Source: Rhodocyclaceae bacterium UBA2271 (lineage in GTDB: Bacteria > Pseudomonadota > Gammaproteobacteria > Burkholderiales > Rhodocyclaceae). Taken from it: 64,000 bases of DNA. The DNA lies in contig DDXB01000009.1 in NCBI GenBank assembly GCA_002347405.1, positions 21,895 through 85,894 on the forward strand, in the 5' to 3' direction. Of the stretch, positions 6,678-15,611 are shown one piece after another. The notes under the pieces are model-generated. The model was not told the origin of the DNA and did not search any database. It saw only the letters and a program-made list of their open reading frames with translations. Position numbers and translations under genes: made by a program. Every line of letters starts with the position of its first letter. Within the stretch, counting starts at the first letter, position 1.

Positions 6678-8345
6678 TCATGCCCTGCCAAAACTCAGAC
6701 TGAACCCTTCTCCCGCAGTTTCCGTGTGACTTTTTCGCTGCGCCAGGTCATCGACACGGTCGACCCGGTTGCGGCCGCTGCGCTTTGCCTCGAGCAGGGC
6801 AGAATCAGCCAGGTTGATCAATTCGGTTGAAGTACGATATTCCGGAAAGGAAGCAATCCCGGCACTGAAGGTGGCTCGCATAGAACCATTGCCGTGGGCG
6901 TGCGGCAGCTTGGCGAAGTCGCTGCGGATGCGATCAATGACGACCCATGCCTCATCCGGGCCGACATCGGGCAGGGCAAGAACGAACTCTTCGCCGCCGT
7001 AACGACCAATGAGGTCGCTCCCGCGCAAACGTCCCTTGAGCAGCCAGGCGAGGCTGCGGATCACCTGGTCGCCCACCGGATGACCGTAGTTGTCATTGAC
7101 CGACTTGAATTTATCGATATCCAGCATGGCGACACACAGCTTGCCATCGGGTGGCAGCGTAGCCAGCATGGCATCAAGCCTGGCCTTGGATGCGGTGTGT
7201 GTCAGCAGCCCGGTAAGTCCATCATTTTGGCTGCAGCGCTGCATTTCCCGATGGCGCTCGATTGTGGTCTTCAGGGTGGCTGCCAAAACCACAGGATTGA
7301 ATGGCTTGGTCAGGAACTGGTCACCGCCCAGTCGCAGCGCTTCGACCTGCAGACCGATATCGGTTTCACTGGACAAATAGACAATGGGAACGGATTGATA
7401 GGCTGGCAGTTGCCGCAATACCCGGGTCGCCTCGACACCATTGCAATGCGGCATGTACATATCCATCAGCACCAGATCGGGACGGTAGGCATCCAGGGTA
7501 GCGAGCAGACCGGATGGATCGATGATGACCTCGCACTGGATGCCATGCTGATTCAAGGCACGCTGAATTTGCGCCACCGCCACCCGCGAGTCTTCGACCA
7601 CCAGCACCTTGAAGCTCTCCTGTTCGCGGGTCTGGATGAAATCGAGGATCCTGGACAGCAGGTTGGCGGCCTGTTCTTCGCGCTGAATGGTGATATCGAT
7701 GCCAGCGCGCATCAAGGTGACCATGACATCGAGTTCGCGCGGCACACCCACATAGAACAGCTGGGTGGCAGGACAACTGGCGCGCGCCCGCTTGATAAGC
7801 GCCAGTTTCCCACCATCGATATGCTCATCGCTCGGGACGAAGATGATGGCAAATGGGGCTTCACGCTGGGGCAGTGGTTCATCCCAACTCGACTCGACCA
7901 CGCGGAAACCATAGAACGACAGCTGCTCGCGCAGCCCCTTGGCCCATCCGTTTTTCAGCTCGACGACCATCCACACGGTGCGTGGCCTGACCCATTCCGG
8001 CATGCCGATCGAGGTCATTGTTTCGTTGATGCGCTTTTCGGCATCGACTGCAGCATGCCGTGCAGTGAGGATTGCGCCCAACAGCGGACCGACCCGCTGA
8101 TCGAGTGTCGTCACGCTTTGTGCGACAAGCGGGTGTGTGGAGGGGTCGCCAAACAGCGCGAGTGCCGCATTTTCGAGGCTCTCACACTGGCGTACCAAGC
8201 CCGGCAGCCTGAGGCGACTCAATTGTTCAGCCAGGCTGTTCAGCGCGAGGGTGAACTCAACGAAGCGATCAAAGGTGCCGTCATCACGATAGGCCTGCCA
8301 GCGTTGCTGGACAGCATCGATATGACCTCCGACATCATGCGGCAT
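6678..8345 (-). CDS. Response regulator-diguanylate cyclase (helical - degenerate REC - REC - GGDEF)
   Basis: A 555-residue cytoplasmic signalling protein. Residues 1-115 are helical with no recognised fold. About 122-245 looks like a receiver domain that has lost its phospho-Asp. About 246-365 is a full receiver with EDS, Asp295 in VLMDMYMP and Lys347. About 370-530 is a GGDEF domain. The active site GGEEF (450-454) is intact and a canonical product-inhibition site RGSD (441-444) lies five residues before it. It should therefore make c-di-GMP under phosphorylation control and feedback. The ATG at 8345 follows AGGAGG at a slightly long spacing of about 12. No partner kinase is adjacent; a second GGDEF gene is just upstream. 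Confidence 0.88.
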   Translation of the reverse strand: MPHDVGGHIDAVQQRWQAYRDDGTFDRFVEFTLALNSLAEQLSRLRLPGLVRQCESLENAALALFGDPSTHPLVAQSVTTLDQRVGPLLGAILTARHAAVDAEKRINETMTSIGMPEWVRPRTVWMVVELKNGWAKGLREQLSFYGFRVVESSWDEPLPQREAPFAIIFVPSDEHIDGGKLALIKRARASCPATQLFYVGVPRELDVMVTLMRAGIDITIQREEQAANLLSRILDFIQTREQESFKVLVVEDSRVAVAQIQRALNQHGIQCEVIIDPSGLLATLDAYRPDLVLMDMYMPHCNGVEATRVLRQLPAYQSVPIVYLSSETDIGLQVEALRLGGDQFLTKPFNPVVLAATLKTTIERHREMQRCSQNDGLTGLLTHTASKARLDAMLATLPPDGKLCVAMLDIDKFKSVNDNYGHPVGDQVIRSLAWLLKGRLRGSDLIGRYGGEEFVLALPDVGPDEAWVVIDRIRSDFAKLPHAHGNGSMRATFSAGIASFPEYRTSTELINLADSALLEAKRSGRNRVDRVDDLAQRKSHTETAGEGFSLSFGRA

Positions 8346-8390
8346 GGATTGTCATGACCTCCTTGGAGCTTGGGATTATAGAGGCACAGT

Positions 8391-8409
8391 CCCACCTGCG
8401 CCGACTTTT
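8391..8409 (+). repeat. Family A repeat core (intergenic)
   Basis: A variant of the 19-bp core (CCCACCTGCGCCGACTTTT) between the two GGDEF genes. Confidence 0.7.
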
Positions 8410-8489
8410 CATGGACTGAATGATCAAGGTATGGACGCTCCGGCAAGCCCGGGAAAGCCGTTACGGTCCCGATCGGGAAACCGCCTGTT

Positions 8490-9503
8490 CTATTCCTTTG
8501 TTTTCGAAAGCGTGACCCGATTGCGTCCGGTCTGTTTGGACTCGTAGAGCGCCTGATCGGCTCGCATGACGAACTCCTGGGCAGACTCGCCCGCCGAATA
8601 AGTGGCTGCGCCGAGTGAAATGGTAATGCCCGCGACAATCTCACCGTTGCCGATGCGCTTGATGCGGCAGGCTTCGACGGCCTTGCGAACCGTTTCGGCG
8701 ACATGGCGGGCGCCTTCAATCATGGTATCCGGCAGGATGACGACGAACTCCTCACCACCATAGCGGGCCGCCGTATCCTTGCCCTTGACGTTTTGGCGGA
8801 GAATTGCAGCGACAGCCTGAATCACCTTATCCCCGAACAGGTGACCATAGGTGTCGTTGACGTGCTTGAAATGGTCGATGTCGGCCATCAGCAGGCTAAC
8901 TTGACGCGATTCGGCAGCAGCCTCTTCCAAAAAGGCCAACAACGCAGAATCGAACCCCTTGCGGTTGGTCAACCGGGTTAAGCCATCGACGAGCGCATCT
9001 TCCCGCGCTCGCGCCACTTGCTGACGAAGCGTCTCGATTTCTTGTCGGCTCTGGTCGAGGCGTCCCTGAAGTTCTTCAACGGTATGTCGCACCTCGCTCG
9101 AGCGACTCAGAATGGCATCAAGCCCCAACTTGCCCGTACCGTTGCCGTCAAACCAGGCCGCCAATTCATCGCCGAACCCGCCTGCCTCTCCTGCAACCTT
9201 AGCCGCAGAATCTGAGATATCGGTCATGACCCGCTGGAAACCCTGACTGATCTTCTGTACCGTTTCTCCATCAAGTTCAGCGATGTGGGCATGATATAGC
9301 TGTACGGTCGCTTCCTCATCGAGCACTTCACCATTCCGTAACAACTCGTCGATGCTGGTGCGTAGTTGCGGATTGATGCCTGCAACATATTCGTACCAGA
9401 TAGCGTAGCTGATCGGATCCAGTGCCGCCGCCTGTCGGGCCATCAGCGGCAGCGCAAGCCGCAGGTTTTCGCCACTTTTTTCAACGCTGTCGTGATACCT
9501 CAC
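8490..9503 (-). CDS. Diguanylate cyclase with N-terminal helical region and coiled coil
   Basis: 337 residues without membrane segments. Residues 1-130 are helical and contain ISYAIWYEYVAGINPQL, a region seen in soluble diguanylate cyclases of the DgcB sort. About 138-170 is a coiled coil (VEELQGRLDQSRQEIETLRQ). The GGDEF domain has active site GGEEF at 249-253. The inhibitory I-site position reads KGKD (240-243) instead of RxxD, so feedback inhibition by c-di-GMP may be weak. It precedes the REC-GGDEF gene on the same strand, 144 bp apart. Confidence 0.88.
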   Translation of the reverse strand: MRYHDSVEKSGENLRLALPLMARQAAALDPISYAIWYEYVAGINPQLRTSIDELLRNGEVLDEEATVQLYHAHIAELDGETVQKISQGFQRVMTDISDSAAKVAGEAGGFGDELAAWFDGNGTGKLGLDAILSRSSEVRHTVEELQGRLDQSRQEIETLRQQVARAREDALVDGLTRLTNRKGFDSALLAFLEEAAAESRQVSLLMADIDHFKHVNDTYGHLFGDKVIQAVAAILRQNVKGKDTAARYGGEEFVVILPDTMIEGARHVAETVRKAVEACRIKRIGNGEIVAGITISLGAATYSAGESAQEFVMRADQALYESKQTGRNRVTLSKTKE

Positions 9504-9589
9504 CCTGCGCGCCTCCCTGCCAAGACAGATAGAAATAACCCTGATGTAAATCCAGTTATTTATTTAGGGCGAAGGATACAGAATGGCGC

Positions 9590-11260
9590 CTACAACTCAA
9601 GCATTTCCCGCGCGTGCTGGCGTGTGGTGTTGGTTATTCTCACACCGCCCAGCATGCGGGCGACTTCCTCGATACGACCGTCTGCGTCGAGGGGGGTGAC
9701 GCGACTGACCGTTGCCGCGCCGCCTTTCTCGTTCAAGGTTTCCTTGGCAATCGACCACTGCCAGTCGGCGCGTGCCGCGACCTGTGCCAGATGGGTGACG
9801 CACAGCACCTGGCGGTCCGTGCCGAGTTGCTTGAGCATCTGGCCGACAATTTCAGCGACGCGGCCACCAATGCCAACGTCGACTTCATCGAAGATCAATG
9901 TGCCGACCGCGTGTGATTGACTGGCGATGACCTGCAAGGCGAGGCCGATGCGCGACAGTTCGCCGCCCGACGCCACCTTGGCGAGTGGCCGCAGCGGCTG
10001 GCCGGCATTGGCGGTGACCAGAAACTCGACGGCCTCGAGCCCATAAGCGACTCCTGAGTCGAGTGGCGTCAGCGCCACCTCGAAACGGCCACCGGCCATC
10101 GCCAGTTCCTGCATGGCGGCACTGACGGTCTGGCCGAGCGCCGCTGCCGCGCGGGTGCGCTCGACCGTCAGGCGCGTAGCCAGCGCGCGGTAGGCCGCCG
10201 CCGCCTGCTGTTCACGTTCGGCCAGCGCAGCGGGGTCGGCGGCGAGCGTCAGTTCAGTCAGCCGTGCCGCCATGCTGGCCAGCACCGCGGGCAACTCCTC
10301 CGGCGTGGCACGGTGCTTGCGCGCCATTTGCGTCACGGCATCGATGCGGGCATCGAGTTCGGTGAGTCGCGCGGGATCGAGGTCGAGCCGCTCGCGATAG
10401 CGCCGTAGCGCCAGCGCCGACTCTTGCAACTGGATCAGCGCGCTGTCGAACAGCGCCGCGGCATCGCCCAAGGCGGCATCGTAAGAGGTCAGCTCTGTAA
10501 GCCGGACACTGGCATGCTGCAAGGCCGAGAGCGCCGCATCACCGCCGCCCTGTCCTTCGTCAAGCACGGCCAGTGCGGCATCGCTGGCCTCGAGCAGGCT
10601 GGCGGCATGGGCGAGCCGACGCTGTTCCTGTTCGGTTTCCTGCCATTCATGCGCATCGAAAGCCAATGCGGCAAGTTCCTTGACCTGCCATTCAAGCAAT
10701 TCACGTTCGCGCGTGGTCGCCGCGACATCCTTTTCCGCCGCCTGACGCGCCGTGCTGGCATTGCGCCAGACAGCGTGAGCAGCCGCCACATCCCTGGCCA
10801 GCGCCTGCACTCCGGCATGCGCATCGAGCAAGGCGCGCTGGGCATCGGCGCGCAGCAGCGAGTGGTGGGCATGCTGGCCGTGAATGTCGGCGAGAAAATC
10901 CGCCGCTTCGCGCAACTGGCCCAGCGTTGCCGCCGCACCGTTGAGGTAGGCCCGCGAACGACCGCCGGCATCGACGATGCGGCGGAGAATGCAGCTATCC
11001 ATGTCGAAATCGTTAGCCGCCAGCCAGTCGGCCAGCGGGGAGCCCGGTGTTACGTCGAATTCGGCAGATACCTCGGCCTTCTCGGCACCAACCCTGACCA
11101 TGCTGCCATCGCCGCGTTCGCCAAGCGCCAGCGACAGGGCGTCGACGAGGATCGACTTGCCCGCGCCGGTTTCGCCGGTCAGCGCGCCAAAGCCGCCGGC
11201 GAACTCGAGTTCAAGCCGGTCGACTATGACGAAATCGCGGATGACGAGGCGTAGCAGCAT
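9590..11260 (-). CDS. recN: DNA repair protein RecN
   Basis: An SMC-like ATPase acting early in double-strand break repair. The 556 residues show Walker A GETGAGKS (about 30-37) after LVIRDFVIVDRLELEF, long helical coiled-coil arms rich in Ala/Arg/Glu, the signature region VASGGELSRIGLALQ, Walker B LIFDEVDVGIGG and the H-loop CVTHLAQVA. The ATG at 11260 is preceded by a family B hairpin (11267-11295) whose near arm carries AAAGG, the likely ribosome site. The gene lies downstream of nadK, a neighbourhood common in Proteobacteria. Confidence 0.95.
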   Translation of the reverse strand: MLLRLVIRDFVIVDRLELEFAGGFGALTGETGAGKSILVDALSLALGERGDGSMVRVGAEKAEVSAEFDVTPGSPLADWLAANDFDMDSCILRRIVDAGGRSRAYLNGAAATLGQLREAADFLADIHGQHAHHSLLRADAQRALLDAHAGVQALARDVAAAHAVWRNASTARQAAEKDVAATTRERELLEWQVKELAALAFDAHEWQETEQEQRRLAHAASLLEASDAALAVLDEGQGGGDAALSALQHASVRLTELTSYDAALGDAAALFDSALIQLQESALALRRYRERLDLDPARLTELDARIDAVTQMARKHRATPEELPAVLASMAARLTELTLAADPAALAEREQQAAAAYRALATRLTVERTRAAAALGQTVSAAMQELAMAGGRFEVALTPLDSGVAYGLEAVEFLVTANAGQPLRPLAKVASGGELSRIGLALQVIASQSHAVGTLIFDEVDVGIGGRVAEIVGQMLKQLGTDRQVLCVTHLAQVAARADWQWSIAKETLNEKGGAATVSRVTPLDADGRIEEVARMLGGVRITNTTRQHAREMLEL

Positions 11261-11266
11261 GACCTA

Positions 11267-11350
11267 GCCTTTCGCCGGGCCGCCCCAAGAGAGGCGACGC
11301 GGCTTGCCCCATCTGGGGGTGGGGGGCAGCAAAATGAATTTATGCGCGCG
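11267..11350 (-). repeat. Family B hairpin element in front of recN
   Basis: Read on the minus strand: stem GCCTCTC, loop TTGGGGCGGCCCGGC, stem GAAAGGC (one G-U pair), then 6 nt to the recN ATG. Further upstream is a second GC-rich inverted segment (CCCC/GGGG, 11309-11328) and a C/G-rich end near 11350. It fills the nadK-recN gap. Confidence 0.8.
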
Positions 11351-11358
11351 GGGGGCCA

Positions 11359-12255
11359 TCAATTTCTGGGCGTGGCGCTCCAGTGCAGTTTCTCGCGCAG
11401 CATGGCGAAATAACTGTAGCCGGGCGGATGCAACAGGGTGAGGGCATGCTTGGAACGTACCACACGGACAATGTCGCCCGCCGCAATATCCAGGTTCTGC
11501 TGACCATCAAAATGCACGCGGGCATCGTTTGGCGTGATCAGCACCATGTCGACACAACTCGAGTCGGCAATCGTGATGGGGTGGTAAGTCAGGGAATGCG
11601 GACACAGCGGCACCAGCGCGATGCCTGCCACGGACGGATGGAGGATGGGACCGTTGGCGGAAAGCGCGTAGGCGGTCGAGCCCGTCGGTGTGGCGACGAT
11701 CATGCCGTCGGCGCGCAACACATAGAGGAACTCGCCATTGACGCGCACCTCCATTTCGATCAGGCGGCCGATATCGCCCTTGTTGACCACCACATCGTTG
11801 AGGGCGAGTGTCTGAAACACCTGTTCGCCGGCCCGCAACACCTGCGCATCGAACAGCAGGCGGCGGTCTTCGGAGAATTCGCCCGCCAGCAGCCGGTCAA
11901 TCGCGCCCAGCATGTCGGCACGGGCGATGTCGGTCATGAAACCGAGCCGGCCCTGGTTGACCCCGACCAGCGGCACATCATGCTCTGACAGATGGCGGGC
12001 AGCCTTGAGCAGGGTGCCGTCGCCACCAACGATAATCGCGACATCGGCGCATTCGGCAATCTTCGCGAAACTTGCGGCCAATTCCGGCTCGCCGATTGCG
12101 GCGGCGTTTTCCGTCCGCACCCATATCGTCAAACCGCCATCATTCACGCGGCGCAGATGTCCCAGAAGCGCAAGCAGGGCCGCCGTGGCTTCCGGACTGC
12201 CATCCTTGCCGATCAGCGCGATGGTACGAAAATGAGTTCCCAGATTTGCGCGCAT
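11359..12255 (-). CDS. nadK: NAD kinase
   Basis: Phosphorylates NAD to NADP using ATP. The 298 residues contain the family signature GGDGTLLKAAR after ECADVAIIVG, then GVNQGRLGFM and the glycine-rich DGMIVATPTGSTAYALSANGP. I prefer the ATG at 12255, preceded by AAGGTGA at good spacing; a GTG at 12261 would instead overlap the methyltransferase stop. The order methyltransferase-nadK-recN on one strand suggests a single transcription unit, although a family B element separates nadK from recN. Confidence 0.95.
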   Translation of the reverse strand: MRANLGTHFRTIALIGKDGSPEATAALLALLGHLRRVNDGGLTIWVRTENAAAIGEPELAASFAKIAECADVAIIVGGDGTLLKAARHLSEHDVPLVGVNQGRLGFMTDIARADMLGAIDRLLAGEFSEDRRLLFDAQVLRAGEQVFQTLALNDVVVNKGDIGRLIEMEVRVNGEFLYVLRADGMIVATPTGSTAYALSANGPILHPSVAGIALVPLCPHSLTYHPITIADSSCVDMVLITPNDARVHFDGQQNLDIAAGDIVRVVRSKHALTLLHPPGYSYFAMLREKLHWSATPRN

Positions 12256-12257
12256 CT

Positions 12258-13424
12258 TCACCTTACCGGTTTAAGCAGTTTTTCAAAGTCGGGCGGCACC
12301 AGACAGCTTTGCAGGGTACGCTGGGAAAACAGGTGGCGACCGTCGCAGACGAAGCCGAGTTCCTCCCAATCCACCGCATCGTTGAGCATTTCAGTCGCCA
12401 GTTGCAGGTCCAACCCCGCCACTTTCGGAAACAGCGCCAGCACCGAACCGTCGTAGTTGGGACAATCATGCAGGAAAAAGGGGCGGGCGCGCCGCGTCTT
12501 GGCATTCACATAGATCCTTGGCGAGGTGCTGACAGGGTGCAGCCGGCCCCAGTGCCACCAGTTGGATTCGTCGAAGGGCCGCACCCGGCGTCCGAGCAGG
12601 CGCTCCTTGTGCGCCTCCAGATGCGCCAGCAAATGCGCCGGGAGCGACTGGCCGAAGATCATGCGCCGCGTCAGGCCGTCATCCACCGTCTTTGAACAGA
12701 CGAATTCGGTGTTGCCTGCCGGGTGTTCGTATATCTCGTCGGCGCCCGACACCGCGCCGACCTTCACATCGAACAGTTCGGAGAGCGGCAGGCGGTAATC
12801 GCCGCGCAAGAACATCAACTGCCCATCCACCAGCGCGAAATAGCGGCCATCGTTGAGGCGACGCGTGTGGCGGCCGCGCTCGAAACGGAATATCGCGCAA
12901 TTGGGATTGTGCGAACCAAAGATGCGCGTATCGCCCAGTTCGATGAAATCGGTGATGTCGCCCTCCTCGTAGAGGAAGGTATTCAGCTTGCGCGCCGCCG
13001 TGAGCTTGGTGAATTCGCGCGGGACGATGAAGATCAGCTCGCCGCCACGCCGCAGGTGGCGCACCGACTTCTCGATGAAATAGAGGCAGAGGTTGCTGCG
13101 CCCGTCGAACAGGCTGTTGTCGAGCCGGCCGAGGGTTTCCGCCGGAATGTCCTGCTGGCGCACATAGGGTGGATTGCCGATCACCGTGTCGAATTTTTCG
13201 CTGGTCGGATAGGCAAAGAAGTCCATCACCTGGGCACCCGCCGGTGCAACCGTCGAATCGATCTCGATAGCCTCGCAGCCATTGATGCGCGTACAGAAGG
13301 CGCCGTCGCCGGCGGCCGGGTCCAGGCTGCGTCCACGCCGCTGGCGCAGGGCGAGCATGCGCTCGACCACCGCCGCAGGAGTGAAGACCTGGCCAAGGGC
13401 GTGGACATTCAATTGGCGGGACAT
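12258..13424 (-). CDS. Solitary N6-adenine-type DNA methyltransferase
   Basis: 388 residues, class I SAM-dependent. FTPAAVVERML near residue 14 is typical of Eco57I/TaqI-like adenine methyltransferases. Motif I is LDPAAGDGAF (34-43) and the catalytic motif is NPPY (84-87), preceded by FDTVIG. A variable C-terminal part should act in target recognition and contains WWHWGRLHP and RIYVNAKTRRARPFF. No restriction endonuclease or specificity gene is adjacent, so it looks like an orphan methylase with a regulatory or house-keeping role. It could also be a relict of a restriction system, or modify something other than DNA. The stop is 2 bp before the nadK ATG, indicating co-transcription with nadK. 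Confidence 0.8.
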   Translation of the reverse strand: MSRQLNVHALGQVFTPAAVVERMLALRQRRGRSLDPAAGDGAFCTRINGCEAIEIDSTVAPAGAQVMDFFAYPTSEKFDTVIGNPPYVRQQDIPAETLGRLDNSLFDGRSNLCLYFIEKSVRHLRRGGELIFIVPREFTKLTAARKLNTFLYEEGDITDFIELGDTRIFGSHNPNCAIFRFERGRHTRRLNDGRYFALVDGQLMFLRGDYRLPLSELFDVKVGAVSGADEIYEHPAGNTEFVCSKTVDDGLTRRMIFGQSLPAHLLAHLEAHKERLLGRRVRPFDESNWWHWGRLHPVSTSPRIYVNAKTRRARPFFLHDCPNYDGSVLALFPKVAGLDLQLATEMLNDAVDWEELGFVCDGRHLFSQRTLQSCLVPPDFEKLLKPVR

Positions 13425-13429
13425 GGTTT

Positions 13430-13453
13430 AAAAGTCGGCTCTGGCAGGACGGC
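13430..13453 (-). repeat. Family A repeat core (intergenic, methyltransferase leader)
   Basis: Reverse-orientation core AAAAGTCGGCTCTGGCAGG followed by ACGGC, ending 5 bp before the methyltransferase start codon. Confidence 0.8.
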
Positions 13454-13529
13454 GAATAACTTGCGAAGCGCGAATTTAACCACGAAGGCTAGCTGCAATC
13501 CGGCCATTCAGTTCGTTACAATCCACTCC

Positions 13530-14549
13530 ATGCTCGACCCGCGCGCCAAAACCCTGCTCAAGACCCTGATCGAACGCTACATCGTCGAAGGTCAGCCGGT
13601 CGGCTCGCGCACGCTGTCGAAATACTCCGGCCTGGAACTGTCACCGGCGACCATCCGCAACGTCATGGCCGACCTCGAGGAAATGGGCTTCATCACCAGC
13701 CCGCACACCTCCGCCGGCCGCGTGCCGACGCCATTGGGTTATCGTCTGTTTGTCGACACCCTGCTGACGGTGCGGCCGCTCGACCCCAAGCATATTTCCG
13801 AACTCAAGGGCGCACTCCATCCGGATGCGCCGCAACGCGTGTTGAGCCAGGCCTCGCAGCTGATCTCGGAGCTTACGCATTTTGCCGGCGTGGTGATCGC
13901 CCCGCACCGCCAGGCGCCGCGCATCCGCCAGATCGAGTTTCTCAGCCTCACCGAGACGCGCATCCTGCTGATCATCGTCACCGCCAGCGGCGAGGTGCAG
14001 AACCGCATTCTGCTCACCCAGCGGCCCTACTCGCCATCCGAACTGGTGACCGCCGCCAACTACCTGACGCAGAATTTCGCCGGTCTCGACTTCCAGCAGA
14101 TCCGCCATCGGCTCAAGGAAGAACTCCAGCAATTGCGCAGCGACATGACCGAACTGATGAGCGCCGCCGTCGATGCCGGCGCCGCCGTCACCGCCGAGAC
14201 AGCTTCGCAATATGTCATCTCGGGCGAGCGCAACCTGCTCAACGCCAACGACCTATCGACCAACATGGAGCGTCTGCGCCAGCTTTTCGACCTGTTCGAG
14301 CAGCGCACCGGGCTGATGCAACTGCTCGACCTGTCCAACCGCGCCGAGGGCGTGCATGTCTTTATCGGCGGTGAATCGGGCATCGCACCGCTCGACGAAT
14401 GCAGCGTGGTCGCCGCCCCCTACGAAGTCGATGGCCAGATCGTCGGCACCATCGGCGTCATCGGCCCGACGCGCATGGCTTACGAGCGCGTCATCCCGAT
14501 CGTCGACATCAGCGCGCGACTGCTTTCTTCCGCGCTCAATACCCACTAA
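13530..14549 (+). CDS. hrcA: Heat-inducible transcription repressor HrcA
   Basis: 339 residues from the ATG at 13530. The N-terminal winged helix is seen in LDPRAKTLLKTLIERYI, the VGSRTLS segment, SPATIRNVMADLEEMGFI and HTSAGRVPT. The C-terminal part contains the dimerisation/GAF-like domain with HVFIGGES and CSVVAAPY. HrcA represses chaperone genes through CIRCE operators; I found no CIRCE (TTAGCACTC-N9-GAGTGCTAA) here or before grpE and dnaK, so its targets are probably elsewhere, such as groESL. The reading frame upstream of 13530 is antisense to the methyltransferase and is not coding. hemH follows after 20 bp, so the genes are likely co-transcribed. Confidence 0.94.
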   Translation: MLDPRAKTLLKTLIERYIVEGQPVGSRTLSKYSGLELSPATIRNVMADLEEMGFITSPHTSAGRVPTPLGYRLFVDTLLTVRPLDPKHISELKGALHPDAPQRVLSQASQLISELTHFAGVVIAPHRQAPRIRQIEFLSLTETRILLIIVTASGEVQNRILLTQRPYSPSELVTAANYLTQNFAGLDFQQIRHRLKEELQQLRSDMTELMSAAVDAGAAVTAETASQYVISGERNLLNANDLSTNMERLRQLFDLFEQRTGLMQLLDLSNRAEGVHVFIGGESGIAPLDECSVVAAPYEVDGQIVGTIGVIGPTRMAYERVIPIVDISARLLSSALNTH

Positions 14550-14569
14550 GTCAACCAAGTCAACCAGGC

Positions 14570-15604
14570 ATGCCACGCTACCGACCCGAACCTGTCCGCG
14601 ACACCGCCGCCGCGCCACGCACCGCGATATTGCTGGTCAATCTCGGCACGCCGGAAGCACCGACCACTGCGGCGGTGCGCCGCTATCTCGGCCAATTTCT
14701 CTGGGATCCGCGGGTCGTTGAAATCCCGCGCCTGGCCTGGTGGTTCGTCCTCAACGGCATCATCCTCAACACCCGGCCGAAAAAATCCGCCGAAAAATAT
14801 GCGGCGGTCTGGATGACGGAAGGTTCGCCGCTCAAGGTGCATACCGAACGGCAGACCAAACTGTTGAAAGGCCTGCTTGGCCAACAGGGACTGGACGAAC
14901 TGCTGATCGATTTCGCGATGCGCTACGGCCAGCCTTCCATCGAAGCGAAACTCGACGAGCTCAAGGCCGCCGGCGCCACGCGCATCCTGATCGTGCCGCT
15001 CTACCCGCAGTTTGCCGCCTCGACCACCGCCAGCGTGATGGACAGCGTTGCCGGCTGGATGCAGCGCGCGCGCAACCTGCCCGAGATCAGCTTCGTCCGT
15101 GACTACCACGACCATCCGGGCTACCTTGATGCGCTGGCCGCCAGCGTGCGCGAACACTGGCAGGCCCATGGCCGGCCGACGGACAATACCCGGCTGCTGC
15201 TCAGCTTTCACGGCCTGCCGCAGCGTTCCACCGAACTGGGCGATCCTTATTTCCACGAATGTCAGCGCACCGGTCAGTTGCTCGCCAGCCGACTGGGCTT
15301 GCCGGACGGACAACTGCTCGTCACTTTCCAGTCGCGCTTCGGTCCGGCCAAATGGTTGCAGCCCTATACCCAGCCGACGCTGGAAGAACTGGCCAGACAA
15401 GGCGTCGAACGCGTCGACATCCTCTGCCCCGGTTTTGCCGCCGACTGCCTTGAAACGCTGGAAGAGATCGCGCTGGAATGCAAGGCCGCCTTCCTCGGCA
15501 ATGGCGGCAAGGAATTTCATTACCTCCCCTGCCTCAACGAACGACCGGACTGGATTGCCGCGCTGGCCGACATCGCCCTGAACCGGCTGCGTTCGCGCGA
15601 CTGA
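14570..15604 (+). CDS. hemH: Ferrochelatase
   Basis: Inserts Fe(II) into protoporphyrin IX, the last step of protoheme synthesis, at the inner membrane. The 344 residues contain LLVNLGTPEAPT near the start, LIVPLYPQFAASTTASV, LLSFHGLPQRS (metal-binding His), TFQSRFGPAKWLQPYT and CPGFAADCLETLEEI. The start ATG at 14570 follows CCAGG. A short direct repeat (AAGTCAACC twice, 14549-14566) separates it from hrcA. bioA begins 7 bp after the stop, giving a hrcA-hemH-bioA unit. Heme supply fits a host that makes a decaheme cytochrome. Confidence 0.95.
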   Translation: MPRYRPEPVRDTAAAPRTAILLVNLGTPEAPTTAAVRRYLGQFLWDPRVVEIPRLAWWFVLNGIILNTRPKKSAEKYAAVWMTEGSPLKVHTERQTKLLKGLLGQQGLDELLIDFAMRYGQPSIEAKLDELKAAGATRILIVPLYPQFAASTTASVMDSVAGWMQRARNLPEISFVRDYHDHPGYLDALAASVREHWQAHGRPTDNTRLLLSFHGLPQRSTELGDPYFHECQRTGQLLASRLGLPDGQLLVTFQSRFGPAKWLQPYTQPTLEELARQGVERVDILCPGFAADCLETLEEIALECKAAFLGNGGKEFHYLPCLNERPDWIAALADIALNRLRSRD

Positions 15605-15611
15605 TTCCGGC

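Noticed and set aside
8336..8355. Six-codon mini reading frame (ATG at 8355) next to AGGAGG, overlapping the start of the REC-GGDEF gene
   Set aside because: The spacing of 2-3 nt from the Shine-Dalgarno is too short for efficient use; probably chance.
6894..8357. 487-codon plus-strand open frame
   Set aside because: Antisense to the REC-REC-GGDEF gene; its composition is that of a codon-position shadow.
12723..13529. Long open frame running into hrcA on the plus strand
   Set aside because: It is antisense to the methyltransferase gene and has no family features; HrcA homology begins only at the ATG at 13530.
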